DNA of 64,000 nucleotides from Verrucomicrobiota bacterium (GCA_026398275.1 JAPLTF010000032.1:62001-126000); one strand, 5' to 3'; shown: positions 9,127 to 18,676, counted from the first letter of the stretch. The notes: a model not told the origin generated them from the sequence alone. Translations and numbers: made by a program.

Positions 9127-10227
9127 CTAAATAAAGCAAAGCAACCGGCGCGGGCTTTCCACCATCATCGCATGGATGTGCGCTTGGGTGATTCCCCGGG
9201 CCAGCATTTGTGGCAGGATATTGCACAAGATGTGCGCGTATCCCGTTCCCCCATACCGCACCAGCTTGGTTTTGAGGCAGATATCCTGCGAGATGAGAAT
9301 CTGGTTCAGATAGCCCTCATCAATGAGTTCCTTGATCTGCTCGATCCGTTCCCTGTCGCAGGGTCTTCTGAAAACCCCGAAGCGCAGGGGATAAAATGGA
9401 TTGCTGCCGAAAAGATCATACTCCAGATAGCAGCCCGTTGCAGCCACCTCGCGAATCGTTGCAGGAAGGAATCCCGTGCGGTCGATGTGCCCCAGGATCA
9501 CCCGGCTGATGTCGGCTCCCGCCGATTCGAGGACTTTAATGGTTTCCATCAGGGAATGCTCATGACGTCCGGGGTGAATGGTGATGGCCGCGCCCGTGGT
9601 CTGCTGCGCACGGGCCGCAGCCCGTAGGGACTTCTTTTCCCGTTCCTGGAAAGGCGAAGAACACCCGATTTCACCGATGATCCCCGCGCGGATTCCTGTG
9701 TCTTCAAAGCCGACGAGAATGTCAGAGACCATTTCCTCCGCGATCTCCTCCTCTGACTTTTTGTCGAACGCTTCGGCGTCCTCTCCCCGCAATACATAAT
9801 AGCCCGATCCCGCAATAATATTAAGGCCGGTGGCCCGGGCGATCCGTTTAAGCGCGGGAAGATCCCGGCTCAGGCCAATGGTTGTAACGTCAACAATTGT
9901 GCTGCCGCCCTGCTGTTTGAAAAGCATCGCCTCCTCCGCTGCGACGCTCTCATCCCGCAAGAGCATGTTGTCATAATTGTTGTATTGGTTGAAGAGCAGC
10001 CAGCCGAGCTTTTCAATAGTTACGGGCCGGGCGGCGAGCTTTTTCGCGGTGGCATCCTCCGGCTCTTCGTACCACACCGACACATCAATCAGCAGATGCT
10101 CATGAGGCAAAGTGATTCCAAGGTCATCAGGATGAACCAACCCCATTACACTTTGCGCTTTCTTTACCTCGTCCTGCTTTGATGCGGCAGACTGTCCTGC
10201 CTCATCATCAAGTTTGCGATTATCCAT
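9127..10227 (-). CDS. Phosphotriesterase-family hydrolase (probable lactonase)
   Basis: A binuclear-metal TIM-barrel hydrolase of 366 residues. Visible metal and catalytic positions are HEH in LPHEHLLID (HxH), the Glu of GEIGCS (the bridging position, normally Lys or Glu), the His of ITIHPGRH, the His of GHIDRT and the Asp of ISQDICLK. Members include phosphotriesterases but mostly sugar or acyl lactonases. The ATG at 10227 overlaps the aminotransferase stop by 8 bases, which suggests translational coupling and excludes the longer upstream frame. A lactonase would fit between a dehydrogenase-type and a ring-opening step in this operon; that is inference. Confidence 0.88.
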   Translation of the reverse strand: MDNRKLDDEAGQSAASKQDEVKKAQSVMGLVHPDDLGITLPHEHLLIDVSVWYEEPEDATAKKLAARPVTIEKLGWLLFNQYNNYDNMLLRDESVAAEEAMLFKQQGGSTIVDVTTIGLSRDLPALKRIARATGLNIIAGSGYYVLRGEDAEAFDKKSEEEIAEEMVSDILVGFEDTGIRAGIIGEIGCSSPFQEREKKSLRAAARAQQTTGAAITIHPGRHEHSLMETIKVLESAGADISRVILGHIDRTGFLPATIREVAATGCYLEYDLFGSNPFYPLRFGVFRRPCDRERIEQIKELIDEGYLNQILISQDICLKTKLVRYGGTGYAHILCNILPQMLARGITQAHIHAMMVESPRRLLCFI

Positions 10228-11110
10228 GATAGATCGGCGTTCCCTCCCTGGCTGCAAATTCGAGAAATGCCCCCGCAAGACGCATCGTAATCGGGCCGGG
10301 TTCTCCCGTGCCGATCGGTCTTCCGTCAACACAGACGATCGGAACGATTTCCGAGCGGGTCGCAGTGGAGAAACATTCATCACCCGTGTACAGGTCATGC
10401 AGGGTCAACGGTTCTTCCACGGCATCAAGACCGGCTTCCCGGGCGAGGCGCAGCACCGTACGCCTTGTCACGCCGTCCAGGGCACCGCTCCAGATCGGCG
10501 GCGTGAGGACCCGTGATTTCCTGACGGCGAAGAGATTGTTGCCGGTCAGTTCACAGACAAAGCCTTGCCCGTTCAGCAGAATGGCATCCTGGACACCGGC
10601 TGCGGCAGCCTGAAGCTTCGCCAGAATGTTGTTCAGGTAATTGGTTGATTTGACACGCGGACTCAGGATGTCCGGGCCATTGCGGCGCAAGGCCGAGGTG
10701 ATCACCTTGATGCCTTTTCCAACCATGAATTTCCCGCCTGCGTCTTCGGGATGTCGGGTGTCCGCTCCAACAATGATCACCACGGTTGCCATCGGGCAGC
10801 TTCTGGGATCCAGCCCGAGGGCACCTTTTCCACGGCTTGCCACCGGCCTTATGTAGGCATCCCTCAGATGATTTCGCCGTACGGTTTCGATGATTGCTTC
10901 TTTCATCTCGTCGCGGTTCAGCGGCAGCTCAAGCTGAATGGATTGTGCGGATTCAAAAAAACGGTCCACATGCTCCTCCAACGCGAAGATGCGGCCGTCG
11001 TAAGCCTTGATTCCCTCAAAGATTCCGTCTCCATAAAGAAACCCGTGATCGAATACGGAGACACAGGCCTCTTCCTCGCTTACATATTTGCCGTTCAGAT
11101 AAACAATCAT
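10220..11110 (-). CDS. Class IV PLP aminotransferase (IlvE/D-amino-acid type)
   Basis: The sequence shows the class IV signatures: VFDHGFLYGDGIFEGI near the N-terminus, the internalised-aldimine Lys in SPRVKSTNYLNN, the E..GNN segment ELTGNNLFAV, and the phosphate-binding GVTRRTV. Family members transfer amino groups of branched-chain amino acids or D-amino acids, or cleave aminodeoxychorismate; the substrate is not determined here. The ATG at 11110 gives MIVYLNGKYV, the usual family start. It lies 17 bases after the aldehyde dehydrogenase stop and overlaps the next gene by 8 bases. With that dehydrogenase it could convert a beta- or omega-amino acid to a semialdehyde and then to an acyl-CoA. 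Confidence 0.88.
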   Translation of the reverse strand: MIVYLNGKYVSEEEACVSVFDHGFLYGDGIFEGIKAYDGRIFALEEHVDRFFESAQSIQLELPLNRDEMKEAIIETVRRNHLRDAYIRPVASRGKGALGLDPRSCPMATVVIIVGADTRHPEDAGGKFMVGKGIKVITSALRRNGPDILSPRVKSTNYLNNILAKLQAAAAGVQDAILLNGQGFVCELTGNNLFAVRKSRVLTPPIWSGALDGVTRRTVLRLAREAGLDAVEEPLTLHDLYTGDECFSTATRSEIVPIVCVDGRPIGTGEPGPITMRLAGAFLEFAAREGTPIYHG

Positions 11111-11127
11111 AAACAATCAGAGCAGGT

Positions 11128-12660
11128 TTATTTGTGCCAGATATCCCCTTCGCCTTCGGCGAACCATCGGGAGGTGGTAACCTTGGGTTGCGTGTAGAAA
11201 AGGACTCCGGCACGACCCTGCATGTGCAGGTCACCAAAGAACGATTCGTTCCATCCGCTGAAGGGAAACATTGCCATCGGCGCGGGCACCCCGACGTTGA
11301 TCCCGATCATGCCGGCGCGAACTCGCTGTTTGAATTCGCGGGCGGCACCTCCGCTGCGGGTGAAAATAGCCGCACCGTTCCCGTAGCAGCCCGCGTTGGC
11401 CTGTGCGATGGCGCTTTCGAGTCCGTCGACGTGAAACACGTTGAGCACCGGACCGAAAACCTCCTCCTGCACGAGCTTCATGTCGGCATGAACATCCTCG
11501 ATAATGGTGGCACCGAAATAGAAGCCCCCGGGAGCATCCGCCACCGTGACATCACGCCCGTCGGCGATGACTTTTGCCCCTTCCCGTTCGCCCTCGTCAA
11601 CCAGTCCGCACACGCGATCGCGGTGGGCGGCGGAGATGACAGGACCCATGGCAGGCTGCTCGTCGATGTCCGTTCGTCCGACAGTGAAAGAACGAGCCGC
11701 CTTCACGAGCTCAGGAATCACGGCGCGCCCGCGGTCGCCGACAGTGATCACGCTGGATCCCGCCATGCAGCGCTCTCCGGCGCAACCGAAAGCCGCATTC
11801 ATCACAGCCTCGACCGTCTTCTCCACGCTGGCATCGGGCATGACAACCGCATAGTTCTTTGCGCCGCCGTTGGCCTGCACGCGCTTGCCGTGGGCTGAAG
11901 CCGTCTGATGGATGTATTTTGCCACCGGTGTGGATCCAACAAAGGACACGGCCTTCACCAACGGATGCTTGAGCAGGGCATCCACCGCCGACTTGTCGCC
12001 ATGAACCAGATTGAAGACTCCTTTGGGCACGCCGGCCTCGGCCAGAACCTCCGCAAGCCGGATTGCGGTGAGCGGTACGCGCTCGCTGGGCTTGAGCACG
12101 AAGGTGTTGCCACATACCAATGCGAGAGGAAACATCCACAACGGAATCATCGCCGGAAAATTGAAAGGGGTGATGCCGACGCAAACCCCGAGCGGATGGC
12201 GGGCCAACTCGCCGTCAACGCCCCGCGCGATGTTGGGCAGCAGTTCCCCGGTCAGCAACGTCGGTGCCCCGCACGCCATTTCCACAACCTCAAAACCTCG
12301 AAACAGGTCTCCGCGGGATTCGGCCAGAGTCTTGCCGTGTTCCAAGGAGATAAGACGCGCTATCGCATCAAAATCCCGCTCCAACAGCGTGCGGTATTTG
12401 AACATCACGCGGGCACGTTCGCTCGGCGGCGTTTCGGCCCAGGCGGGAAAGGCTTCATCGGCAGCTCGCACGGCAGCGTCCACTTCGGCGGCCCCGCCCA
12501 GCGGAGTTCCGGCAATCACCTCACCGGTCGATGGATTGAAGACGGGAGACGTCGGCAGAGTGCCGATGGACGACCATTCGCCTCCAATGAAGAACGGACA
12601 TCCGTCTGTCGACCCGGCGGTCATGAACTGTGGGGCCATTGAAGGTTGCGTAACGGACAT
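11128..12660 (-). CDS. mmsA: Methylmalonate/malonate-semialdehyde dehydrogenase (CoA-acylating)
   Basis: Converts (methyl)malonate semialdehyde with NAD+ and CoA to propionyl- or acetyl-CoA plus CO2. The sequence has GITPFNFPAMIPLWMFP, FVGSTPVAKYIH, the family's NGGAKNY motif, the catalytic Cys in CAGERCMA, QEEVFGPVL and the C-terminal FGDLHMQGR..FYTQ that separates MmsA/IolA from other aldehyde dehydrogenases. Starting at the ATG at 12660 gives about 510 residues, the family's length; an in-frame start at 12687 is possible. It is the first gene of the leftward operon, with the LacI-type operator about 125 bases upstream. In inositol pathways the same enzyme is IolA. Confidence 0.92.
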   Translation of the reverse strand: MSVTQPSMAPQFMTAGSTDGCPFFIGGEWSSIGTLPTSPVFNPSTGEVIAGTPLGGAAEVDAAVRAADEAFPAWAETPPSERARVMFKYRTLLERDFDAIARLISLEHGKTLAESRGDLFRGFEVVEMACGAPTLLTGELLPNIARGVDGELARHPLGVCVGITPFNFPAMIPLWMFPLALVCGNTFVLKPSERVPLTAIRLAEVLAEAGVPKGVFNLVHGDKSAVDALLKHPLVKAVSFVGSTPVAKYIHQTASAHGKRVQANGGAKNYAVVMPDASVEKTVEAVMNAAFGCAGERCMAGSSVITVGDRGRAVIPELVKAARSFTVGRTDIDEQPAMGPVISAAHRDRVCGLVDEGEREGAKVIADGRDVTVADAPGGFYFGATIIEDVHADMKLVQEEVFGPVLNVFHVDGLESAIAQANAGCYGNGAAIFTRSGGAAREFKQRVRAGMIGINVGVPAPMAMFPFSGWNESFFGDLHMQGRAGVLFYTQPKVTTSRWFAEGEGDIWHK

Positions 12661-12785
12661 GAGGAAGCTGTCAGGCAGCGCAACCAATATGCACTGCTTT
12701 TCCAGTCACTCACGGGGAACAAGGACCCGCAAGCTCTTGTAAAGCGGTTTACGATGATGGGATCCATAGAGAAATTTCAAATAAC

Positions 12786-12797
12786 ATAAACGTTTAT
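12786..12797. promoter_or_regulatory. LacI-type operator (perfect 12-bp palindrome)
   Basis: ATAAACGTTTAT is a perfect palindrome in the AT-rich gap upstream of the mmsA-led operon. Near-identical sites occur at 34473-34484 and 23644-23655, each just upstream of carbohydrate genes. A central CG within an AT-rich palindrome is typical of LacI-family operators. Two LacI-family genes lie in the window. Confidence 0.7.
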
Positions 12798-12867
12798 TAT
12801 ATCTTGTGCGGAAAGCTGTAAATAAAAAAATGACCCGAACCCGCAGAAGCTCGGCGCGGGAGGTTTC

Positions 12868-13701
12868 TTACTGGGGGATGGTGTAGATTTTTGCCGCTCG
12901 TTCACGCTTTTTCAAGACATCGTGGAGTGCCTTGGAAAAAATCTCGGGAAGCTGAGGAGGGGTCGAAAGCACGGAAAAGTCGTAGACACGCATGCCGACG
13001 TCATCCTCCAGGGCCACGGGAAGTCGGGTGAGCTTGTTGATATAGGCCGTGCGGAAAACCTGCTTCTTGAGGCGTCGGGCGATTTCTTCGGGATACGGCG
13101 CAGTGGACGCAGGGCTATCGCCTCGCAGGGTGACACCCTCGGGCAGGTCAAACATCCCGCGCGGCGCGTCGTAGAGAGTCTGCTGATAGACATCGCAAAG
13201 CACTCCCCGATAGCTGCGTTCCCCCACAAAGTTGGACTTGTTGATCCAATGAAACTCCTCGAAGCTGCTCGAGTTGTAGGGCAACCCTTGAATGAAGGCA
13301 TCTTCCGGGCTCATGACCTCAGGTTCCCCGCTCTTCGGGTGCAGGGAAAAAACGCAATTCTTGGCCAAATAGAAGGTCTCCGTCTTTCCATCGCGATGCT
13401 GGAAAACAACTTTCCGCACACCATTGGCATATTCGTTCGTCACACGGCGAAGTTCAGCAGCCGAAACCGAATCATCTTCTCCGATACGTGGCTCGTTCGG
13501 TGATCCCGTTGGACCCCTTGAGCGCGATCGATGAGGGAGGATTCGGATCGTCCATGAGGAGCCTTCGGGGACCGCACGGATCAGAGGCACCTCGGCATCC
13601 ACGCTCTGTGCCAAACCGGTCAGCAAGGAAGTCAAAAGCACGAGAAAAGCCACATGCGGGTGGAGCCGGGAAATGCGGAAATCCAATGCGGGCTTATTCA
13701 T
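12868..13701 (-). CDS. Exported protein of unknown function, coupled to Verru_Chthon protein A
   Basis: A 277-residue protein. After MNKPALDFRISRLH it has a hydrophobic stretch (VAFLVLLTSLLTGLAQSV) ending in DAEVP, which fits a signal peptide. No family is recognised in the rest; it holds mixed alpha/beta sequence with a GVRKVVFQHRDGKTETFYL strand pair, which might suggest a lipoprotein-localisation-like beta sheet (weak). Its ATG overlaps the stop of the upstream giant gene by 8 bases, so the two are probably co-translated and their products may act together at the cell envelope. A weak hairpin followed by a T-run lies downstream at 12825-12862. Confidence 0.7.
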   Translation of the reverse strand: MNKPALDFRISRLHPHVAFLVLLTSLLTGLAQSVDAEVPLIRAVPEGSSWTIRILPHRSRSRGPTGSPNEPRIGEDDSVSAAELRRVTNEYANGVRKVVFQHRDGKTETFYLAKNCVFSLHPKSGEPEVMSPEDAFIQGLPYNSSSFEEFHWINKSNFVGERSYRGVLCDVYQQTLYDAPRGMFDLPEGVTLRGDSPASTAPYPEEIARRLKKQVFRTAYINKLTRLPVALEDDVGMRVYDFSVLSTPPQLPEIFSKALHDVLKKRERAAKIYTIPQ

Positions 13702-16700
13702 AGACCGTCTCCTTTTGCAGTTCGAGGATCTCGCCCGTTATACGGTCTATGGCGACATGGATCCACAAGTGGCGCTCCGCACGCACCACAAATTTGTCGG
13801 GAGAGGCAACCGAGGCGGGGAGTTTTCCACTTTGCAACACCAGATCAATCAGAAAATTCCATGTGCGCGTGGAGGTCAGGGCTCCCAGCGTCCGGACTCC
13901 AGCCTCGCGGGCTTCCTTGCTCGTCTGAGCTGCGAGGGCCCCCCCTCCCCCCTGCGGGTTGAAAACCCTCGGGATGATATCCGAAACATACATAAAAGGA
14001 CCTTCTGCATCCCGGTTGTCAACGATTGCCTTGGCAAGGGCCGCCGCCTCCTGGTCGGTCATGAGACTGGATTCCTCCTTCTCCCGAAGAAGCGAGTTCT
14101 TCAGCAATGCCTCAAGGGTTTCCCTGGTGGCGGAATTCAGGTTGACGCTTCCCGCCACCACGGGGGACTTCCCAATGCTCTCATCAAGACTGAAAACATC
14201 GAGCAACCCCAGATCGGCAGAGAAGCGGCTGGCGAAGTCCATCGTCTTCCATGGCAAATCCCGGAAGGCGTAGCCCAGCTCTCCAACGGAACGGAAGGGA
14301 CGGTTTAGAATCACAGAGCGCTGAGCGATCCTGCCGCGCACAGTCGGGCGGGCGCCCCAGTAACCGTCAGCGGGCCGAATGACTCCATCGCGGTCGCGGT
14401 AGCGCAGGGGGTGTTCGCTGTTGGGCCAATCCAAATCCGGGTTGTTGGTTGCGGCCCCGCCCCATGCGGTGAAAAGAGGGGGATTACCCGAATTCCCCGG
14501 GCGCCGCATGAACTCGAACTTATAGTCCCCGAAGGTTTCCTGCGGCCCCGGGAAGGCCAGGCCGGTTTTTGGTTGCGACCTCGTCACCACCCAGCGGGTG
14601 ACATCCTCCGTGTAATCGTATGGAACATCCGTCGAGTGGGTCGAGTGCCCCAGTGCATCCCGTAAGACGCCCGATGCCCCCCACCTCCTGCTGCGCGGAT
14701 CAAACTTGATCCAGGAATCCACTGTGCCGCCGCCGTTGTCGATGACTCCCTGTCCCCTCCAAGGGTAAAAGCATTCCGTCAGATTCGGCGATGGGGCGAT
14801 GTGGTAGGTGCTTTCGAGCAGGCGATTGAGGATGTCTTGCGGGGAGGTGCCAATCAACTTATCCGCTCTATTCAGGAAATAGGGGGAATGAAAATTGAAG
14901 TCCTCGAAACGTTGATACGTTCTCCAGATGCCGTTGACCCGCGCCTGCAGTTCAAAAGTCAGAGGGTTGTCCGGGTCAGGATACAGAAAGGTTTGATTTG
15001 CGGTCTTGATCCCATAATTTGCGTAAACGCGTGTCTGGTTCACCGCGACCTGTGCGGTCCCCCCGCCAAGCGGGGGAGGGAGTGGAGGAACCGCAGTCCA
15101 GGCCGCGGGATGAAATCCGGTGAAAGAAGTTCCCGCCGGGTAGATGCGGTCGCCCGTTGCCGGATCGTCGAGATAGCCGGGAGGATTGGGCACGTCGTAC
15201 GGCATGACCAGATCAATAACCCCGTTGAGGATCCGCTGCATTGCCGCGGTTCGGTTGGGTTTTGCTGGAATGATCGGGTCGCGCCCCGCCGCAACCACAT
15301 CTTCCTCCACCAAGAGCAGCCCGGGAAAATCTCCGGCCTGGGCCGGCTGGGCTCCCCCCCGGATCGTGGTTGGCTCCTCGTAGGTCTGCGATGCCGAAAA
15401 CGTGAACTCCCGGCCCGGCAATGAATTCAAATCCTTGATGGCGGCGTAAGGTATGTAGTCCCGCCCTCCGTTGGGGGGGCTGGCGACATACATCGGCTGG
15501 TAATAACTGGAGTAATCCTGATAAAGTGTGTACCAAAAACCCGCGAGAGCCCTTCCGGAAACCGGGACGACCCGAAATTCCGTGATGTCCCCGGGCAACT
15601 CTGTTGCATTTTGGTGCGGATTCCAAACGTCAAAAAGCCCCCAGATCTGAAAGAGATTCCGGTTGTATTCGGGCCGGTGCGGAACGACCCCCATCTGGCT
15701 GATGTAGGGAAGATTCTCCGTTCCGTAAACTTCAACCAACTCGCCGGCAACGCCGGAGGGATACCGGATGATCGTTGGAATATTGTCGGCATCCCACTGA
15801 TCAATAATATTCGCTCCGATACGCAGCACCTGCAGGTTGCGCAGGCCGTCTTTCTGCTGGTCTTTGGACTGACTGTCGCCTCCCGCTTTGCCAAGGGAAT
15901 CCGTCGCGATCACCGCCTGTAAAATTTCAAAAAAATTGGGTTCGCGGCCCAGTTTTGCCACCTCATCGAGTCTGGCAATGCGGGTACCTTGATAGGAACC
16001 GTCGTTGGGATCGGTGACGTCGGTTCCCGCCACGTATTCCCAAGTCTGATCACCATTGCGCTCCAGCCCGAAATAATAGCGCAACGTGTCCGCATCGGGG
16101 GCGGCCCCTGCAAGCATGCTCAGTTTGTTTAAAGGAAAGCGCCGTGGCATCACCGGGGTGCCTGCCGGGACGGTCACGTCGGGATCGGTGCCCCGATGCA
16201 GCGTGGTCTCCGAGGCGAACCTTGTGGAGAGCAGTCCGGGGTTGATCGCGTCGGCGAAATCTTCGTCTTCTTTCGGCCTCCACGGGCTGGGTTCCCAATG
16301 CGGGGCATTAAGGGACCGGCTGAAATGTGTCAGGCGGTGGAGGTTATTGACTGCAATCGGGCTTCCCGACCGCTCCGCAAAGCGAATCAGGTCCTGCCTG
16401 CCAACAAATGCCTGGTCTCCGGGGATGACACTTAAAAAGTCTCTTCGATTGTCAAAAAGCTCATTGGTGTCGTTGCCACTGACTGGCCAGCGCCAACCGC
16501 CTACAAAAGCTGCAGCGGACGACGCATCCATGCCAGGAAGGGCATTGGCAAGATTGACTTGATGGATTCTTCCCTTCCTCAGATTCATCGACTGATCGAG
16601 TGTGTTGCCGACGACATTCGCGTTGAGCAATCCGCCAACCTCATAGATAAGATAGGCAAACCGCCCAATCACGTAATTGGCGTTGCCGGGCCGGGGATCC

Positions 16701-17521
16701 GATGACTCGCGGAGGGTCTCCGGGGAGAAGTTGGTTGGGCTGGCTCCCTTTCGATCCATGTAAATCCACCGGGGCACGTAATCGGAGCCGGAGAGAAAAA
16801 GGGCTTCCTCCGAAGCACTCATCAATTTCGGACGAAGCCACTGTTCCGGCATCAGAAAACGCCCGGAAAGCGAGGCTGAAGAAGTCAAAACGTCTGAAAC
16901 GCGAAGGGGTCCGCCTGCAAAGAACGCTTGCCCCGGGTAGCTTCCCTTGAAGAGACCTGCAATCTTTCCGGGCGCCATCCTTCCTGGCAGCATGGAGTCG
17001 GCTATTGGCGTGGCCGAGGTCGCTGGATTATTTGATAAATCTCCGGCATTGCTCACCTTCGGGCGGAAGATCCTGGTGGCATTTCCTCCCAAACCGGCAT
17101 TGGAAAGCTCGTCCGACCCTGCGGCAATTTCGCCTTGGAAGTCGCTTAGGATCAGCTCTGCCGCAGCGTCAGCCAAATATTCGGCTTGGGTTGCCGCCGT
17201 GCTGCTCTGCACAATTTTTCGGTTGATTTCAGACCGTGAAAAAAATGCAAGAACCAAGCCGGACATCAAAACCAGAAAAAGCAGAATAAGAACAAGGGCC
17301 ATCCCGTCGGCACTTTGATCATTGGGAATCTTCCGCAGGCAGCCGGAAGATGAGCTTCGGGGAAACGTATGGCCTGTGACAAATCTCACCGATTCCCGAT
17401 TGGGAGCAATGGTCAAATGATTCCCTGGCAACCCGCCGCGTGGCACGTCGCGCAAGGCTCCCATTCCAGCTCCGGGACAATGGAATCGGGCGGCCAAAAA
17501 AGTTCCACAATCAGGAGGCAT
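13694..17521 (-). CDS. Verru_Chthon cassette protein A-like giant pseudopilin
   Basis: The frame encodes up to 1275 residues. About 75 residues in, a prepilin-like segment reads SADGMALVLILLFLVLMSGLVLAFF and continues into a charged helix (SRSEINRKIVQSSTAATQAEYLADAAAELI), as in type II/IV minor pseudopilins. Behind it lies a very long periplasmic or surface domain. This arrangement and length match the Verru_Chthon cassette protein A family known from Verrucomicrobiota, where A is usually followed by pilin-like B, C and D genes; here only one small exported protein follows. The true start is uncertain. Residues 1-60 look non-coding, and a start nearer 17350 with a short prepilin leader is plausible. 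Confidence 0.72.
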   Translation of the reverse strand: MPPDCGTFLAARFHCPGAGMGALRDVPRGGLPGNHLTIAPNRESVRFVTGHTFPRSSSSGCLRKIPNDQSADGMALVLILLFLVLMSGLVLAFFSRSEINRKIVQSSTAATQAEYLADAAAELILSDFQGEIAAGSDELSNAGLGGNATRIFRPKVSNAGDLSNNPATSATPIADSMLPGRMAPGKIAGLFKGSYPGQAFFAGGPLRVSDVLTSSASLSGRFLMPEQWLRPKLMSASEEALFLSGSDYVPRWIYMDRKGASPTNFSPETLRESSDPRPGNANYVIGRFAYLIYEVGGLLNANVVGNTLDQSMNLRKGRIHQVNLANALPGMDASSAAAFVGGWRWPVSGNDTNELFDNRRDFLSVIPGDQAFVGRQDLIRFAERSGSPIAVNNLHRLTHFSRSLNAPHWEPSPWRPKEDEDFADAINPGLLSTRFASETTLHRGTDPDVTVPAGTPVMPRRFPLNKLSMLAGAAPDADTLRYYFGLERNGDQTWEYVAGTDVTDPNDGSYQGTRIARLDEVAKLGREPNFFEILQAVIATDSLGKAGGDSQSKDQQKDGLRNLQVLRIGANIIDQWDADNIPTIIRYPSGVAGELVEVYGTENLPYISQMGVVPHRPEYNRNLFQIWGLFDVWNPHQNATELPGDITEFRVVPVSGRALAGFWYTLYQDYSSYYQPMYVASPPNGGRDYIPYAAIKDLNSLPGREFTFSASQTYEEPTTIRGGAQPAQAGDFPGLLLVEEDVVAAGRDPIIPAKPNRTAAMQRILNGVIDLVMPYDVPNPPGYLDDPATGDRIYPAGTSFTGFHPAAWTAVPPLPPPLGGGTAQVAVNQTRVYANYGIKTANQTFLYPDPDNPLTFELQARVNGIWRTYQRFEDFNFHSPYFLNRADKLIGTSPQDILNRLLESTYHIAPSPNLTECFYPWRGQGVIDNGGGTVDSWIKFDPRSRRWGASGVLRDALGHSTHSTDVPYDYTEDVTRWVVTRSQPKTGLAFPGPQETFGDYKFEFMRRPGNSGNPPLFTAWGGAATNNPDLDWPNSEHPLRYRDRDGVIRPADGYWGARPTVRGRIAQRSVILNRPFRSVGELGYAFRDLPWKTMDFASRFSADLGLLDVFSLDESIGKSPVVAGSVNLNSATRETLEALLKNSLLREKEESSLMTDQEAAALAKAIVDNRDAEGPFMYVSDIIPRVFNPQGGGGALAAQTSKEAREAGVRTLGALTSTRTWNFLIDLVLQSGKLPASVASPDKFVVRAERHLWIHVAIDRITGEILELQKETVYE

Positions 17522-17968
17522 TTTAGAGTTTCATTGGCGGGAACATACGCGCGTCGATGGCGCTGCGCAACAAAAATGTATTATCGTTTATATTTTTCTC
17601 CGGAGCCCGGAGATGGTTCGACCTTACCGGAAGTGCATCGTTGACTGGAAGCCTCGGTCCCCGCTCACCGGGCTCGTCAGTGATGGTTACGTGGGGACAG
17701 TAAACCAAAGCGGAAACGATCTTCTTCTGGATGTACCGGCGATCTCAGGGCCATCAACAGAATGGCTGGCGATGTTCGGCCTCTGGACGACCCTGTTTCT
17801 TCGCCATCGGCAGCAATAGGGGCAGGCATCGACCCCGGCAGACGAAGCGCTTCCCCCCCTCCCTCCGCTTTTTCCCAATGGGCGGCCAGCCTCCCGGCAC
17901 GGTGACTTTTCCTCGTGGAATCCAAAGGATCGGGAGAAAATCTCTGGACCGTGTCACGGACGGTGGGA
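17522..17968. other. Intergenic stretch without a recognisable gene
   Basis: 447 bases between the CBM9 gene and the giant pseudopilin gene. Short frames on both strands lack recognisable motifs. The right part (17700-17900) has normal GC, and no hairpin or repeat stands out, so it may be gene debris or leader sequence. Confidence 0.5.
17580..17591. promoter_or_regulatory. Possible degenerate LacI-type site
   Basis: ATTATCGTTTAT keeps the TCGTTTAT half of the 12-bp operator found elsewhere in the window but loses symmetry in the other half. It lies about 60 bases upstream of the outermost start of the protein A gene in an AT-rich pocket. It may be a promoter element or chance. Confidence 0.25.
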
Positions 17969-18676
17969 TTACTTCCCGAAGACCAGCGGAAGCCACTCGC
18001 TGGATTCGCAAAATGGCCCGGTCAAGGGAGCTGTGGAACTCAGTTCCAGTCCGGCGCCCGGCAGGTAAACGGAATAGTCGTAGCGAGCCAGATGAAACAT
18101 CCAGACATCCCCCTCCCGGGGTCCACCACCACTCAAGGTCGGAAGAGAGCGGAACGGGATGGCCACTTCGAGGTCCCAGCCGTCGTCCACGTCGGAGGGA
18201 TCGTTGAGGGATCCGCGGATGTTCACCCCTACGAGCAATCCTTCGCAATCCCATTTTTTCCAGCGGTGGTATCCTCCGGCAAAATCCGGTCCGGGGCTGA
18301 AGGCGTCAAAGACTGTTCCCAGCGGGTTGATTTCGAAGTTATAATACGGGGAGCGGTCCGGGTCGGTTTTGAAGAACACCTCCAGGCAATCTTCAAGGCA
18401 GGTCGGATCGTCACGCTCGGTCAAATATCCCCAGACATCCTTGTCGTCCGCGCGGAAGGCCACGTAAAGGTATTCGTCATCCCAGAGCATCCGGGCATCG
18501 GTTTTACTGACGGGTTCTTCATGGGTTTGATGAACCTGAAATTTCAATGGCCGGGCGGTTTCCCATGCCCGGTCGTTGAGAACGCCGTCAATGGTGATTC
18601 GTTCTTCGGTCCGCAGGACTCGATATGGAAGTTCCGGCTCCGGCTGCCCTGCGACCAAGGGATGTTGAGTTGTCAT
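17969..18676 (-). CDS. CBM9-like carbohydrate-binding protein
   Basis: A 235-residue single-domain protein. The start of the domain, ITIDGVLNDRAWETARP, is the classic CBM9-like opening, followed by DARMLWDDEYLYVAFRADD and, near the end, GWDLEVAIPFRSL. This jelly-roll domain binds xylan or other glycans. No signal peptide is visible from the ATG at 18676, which is odd for a glycan-binding module, so it may act in the cytoplasm or use an unrecognised export route. It is the last gene of the leftward 18-23.6 kb cluster, 186 bases after the large glycosidase-like gene; that gap shows nothing recognisable. Confidence 0.8.
   Translation of the reverse strand: MTTQHPLVAGQPEPELPYRVLRTEERITIDGVLNDRAWETARPLKFQVHQTHEEPVSKTDARMLWDDEYLYVAFRADDKDVWGYLTERDDPTCLEDCLEVFFKTDPDRSPYYNFEINPLGTVFDAFSPGPDFAGGYHRWKKWDCEGLLVGVNIRGSLNDPSDVDDGWDLEVAIPFRSLPTLSGGGPREGDVWMFHLARYDYSVYLPGAGLELSSTAPLTGPFCESSEWLPLVFGK

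Noticed and set aside
12825-12862. Intrinsic terminator after the 277-residue gene
   Set aside because: A CCCGC/GCGGG hairpin with a later T-run exists, but the T-run is about ten bases away and the stem short, so it is only mentioned, not called.
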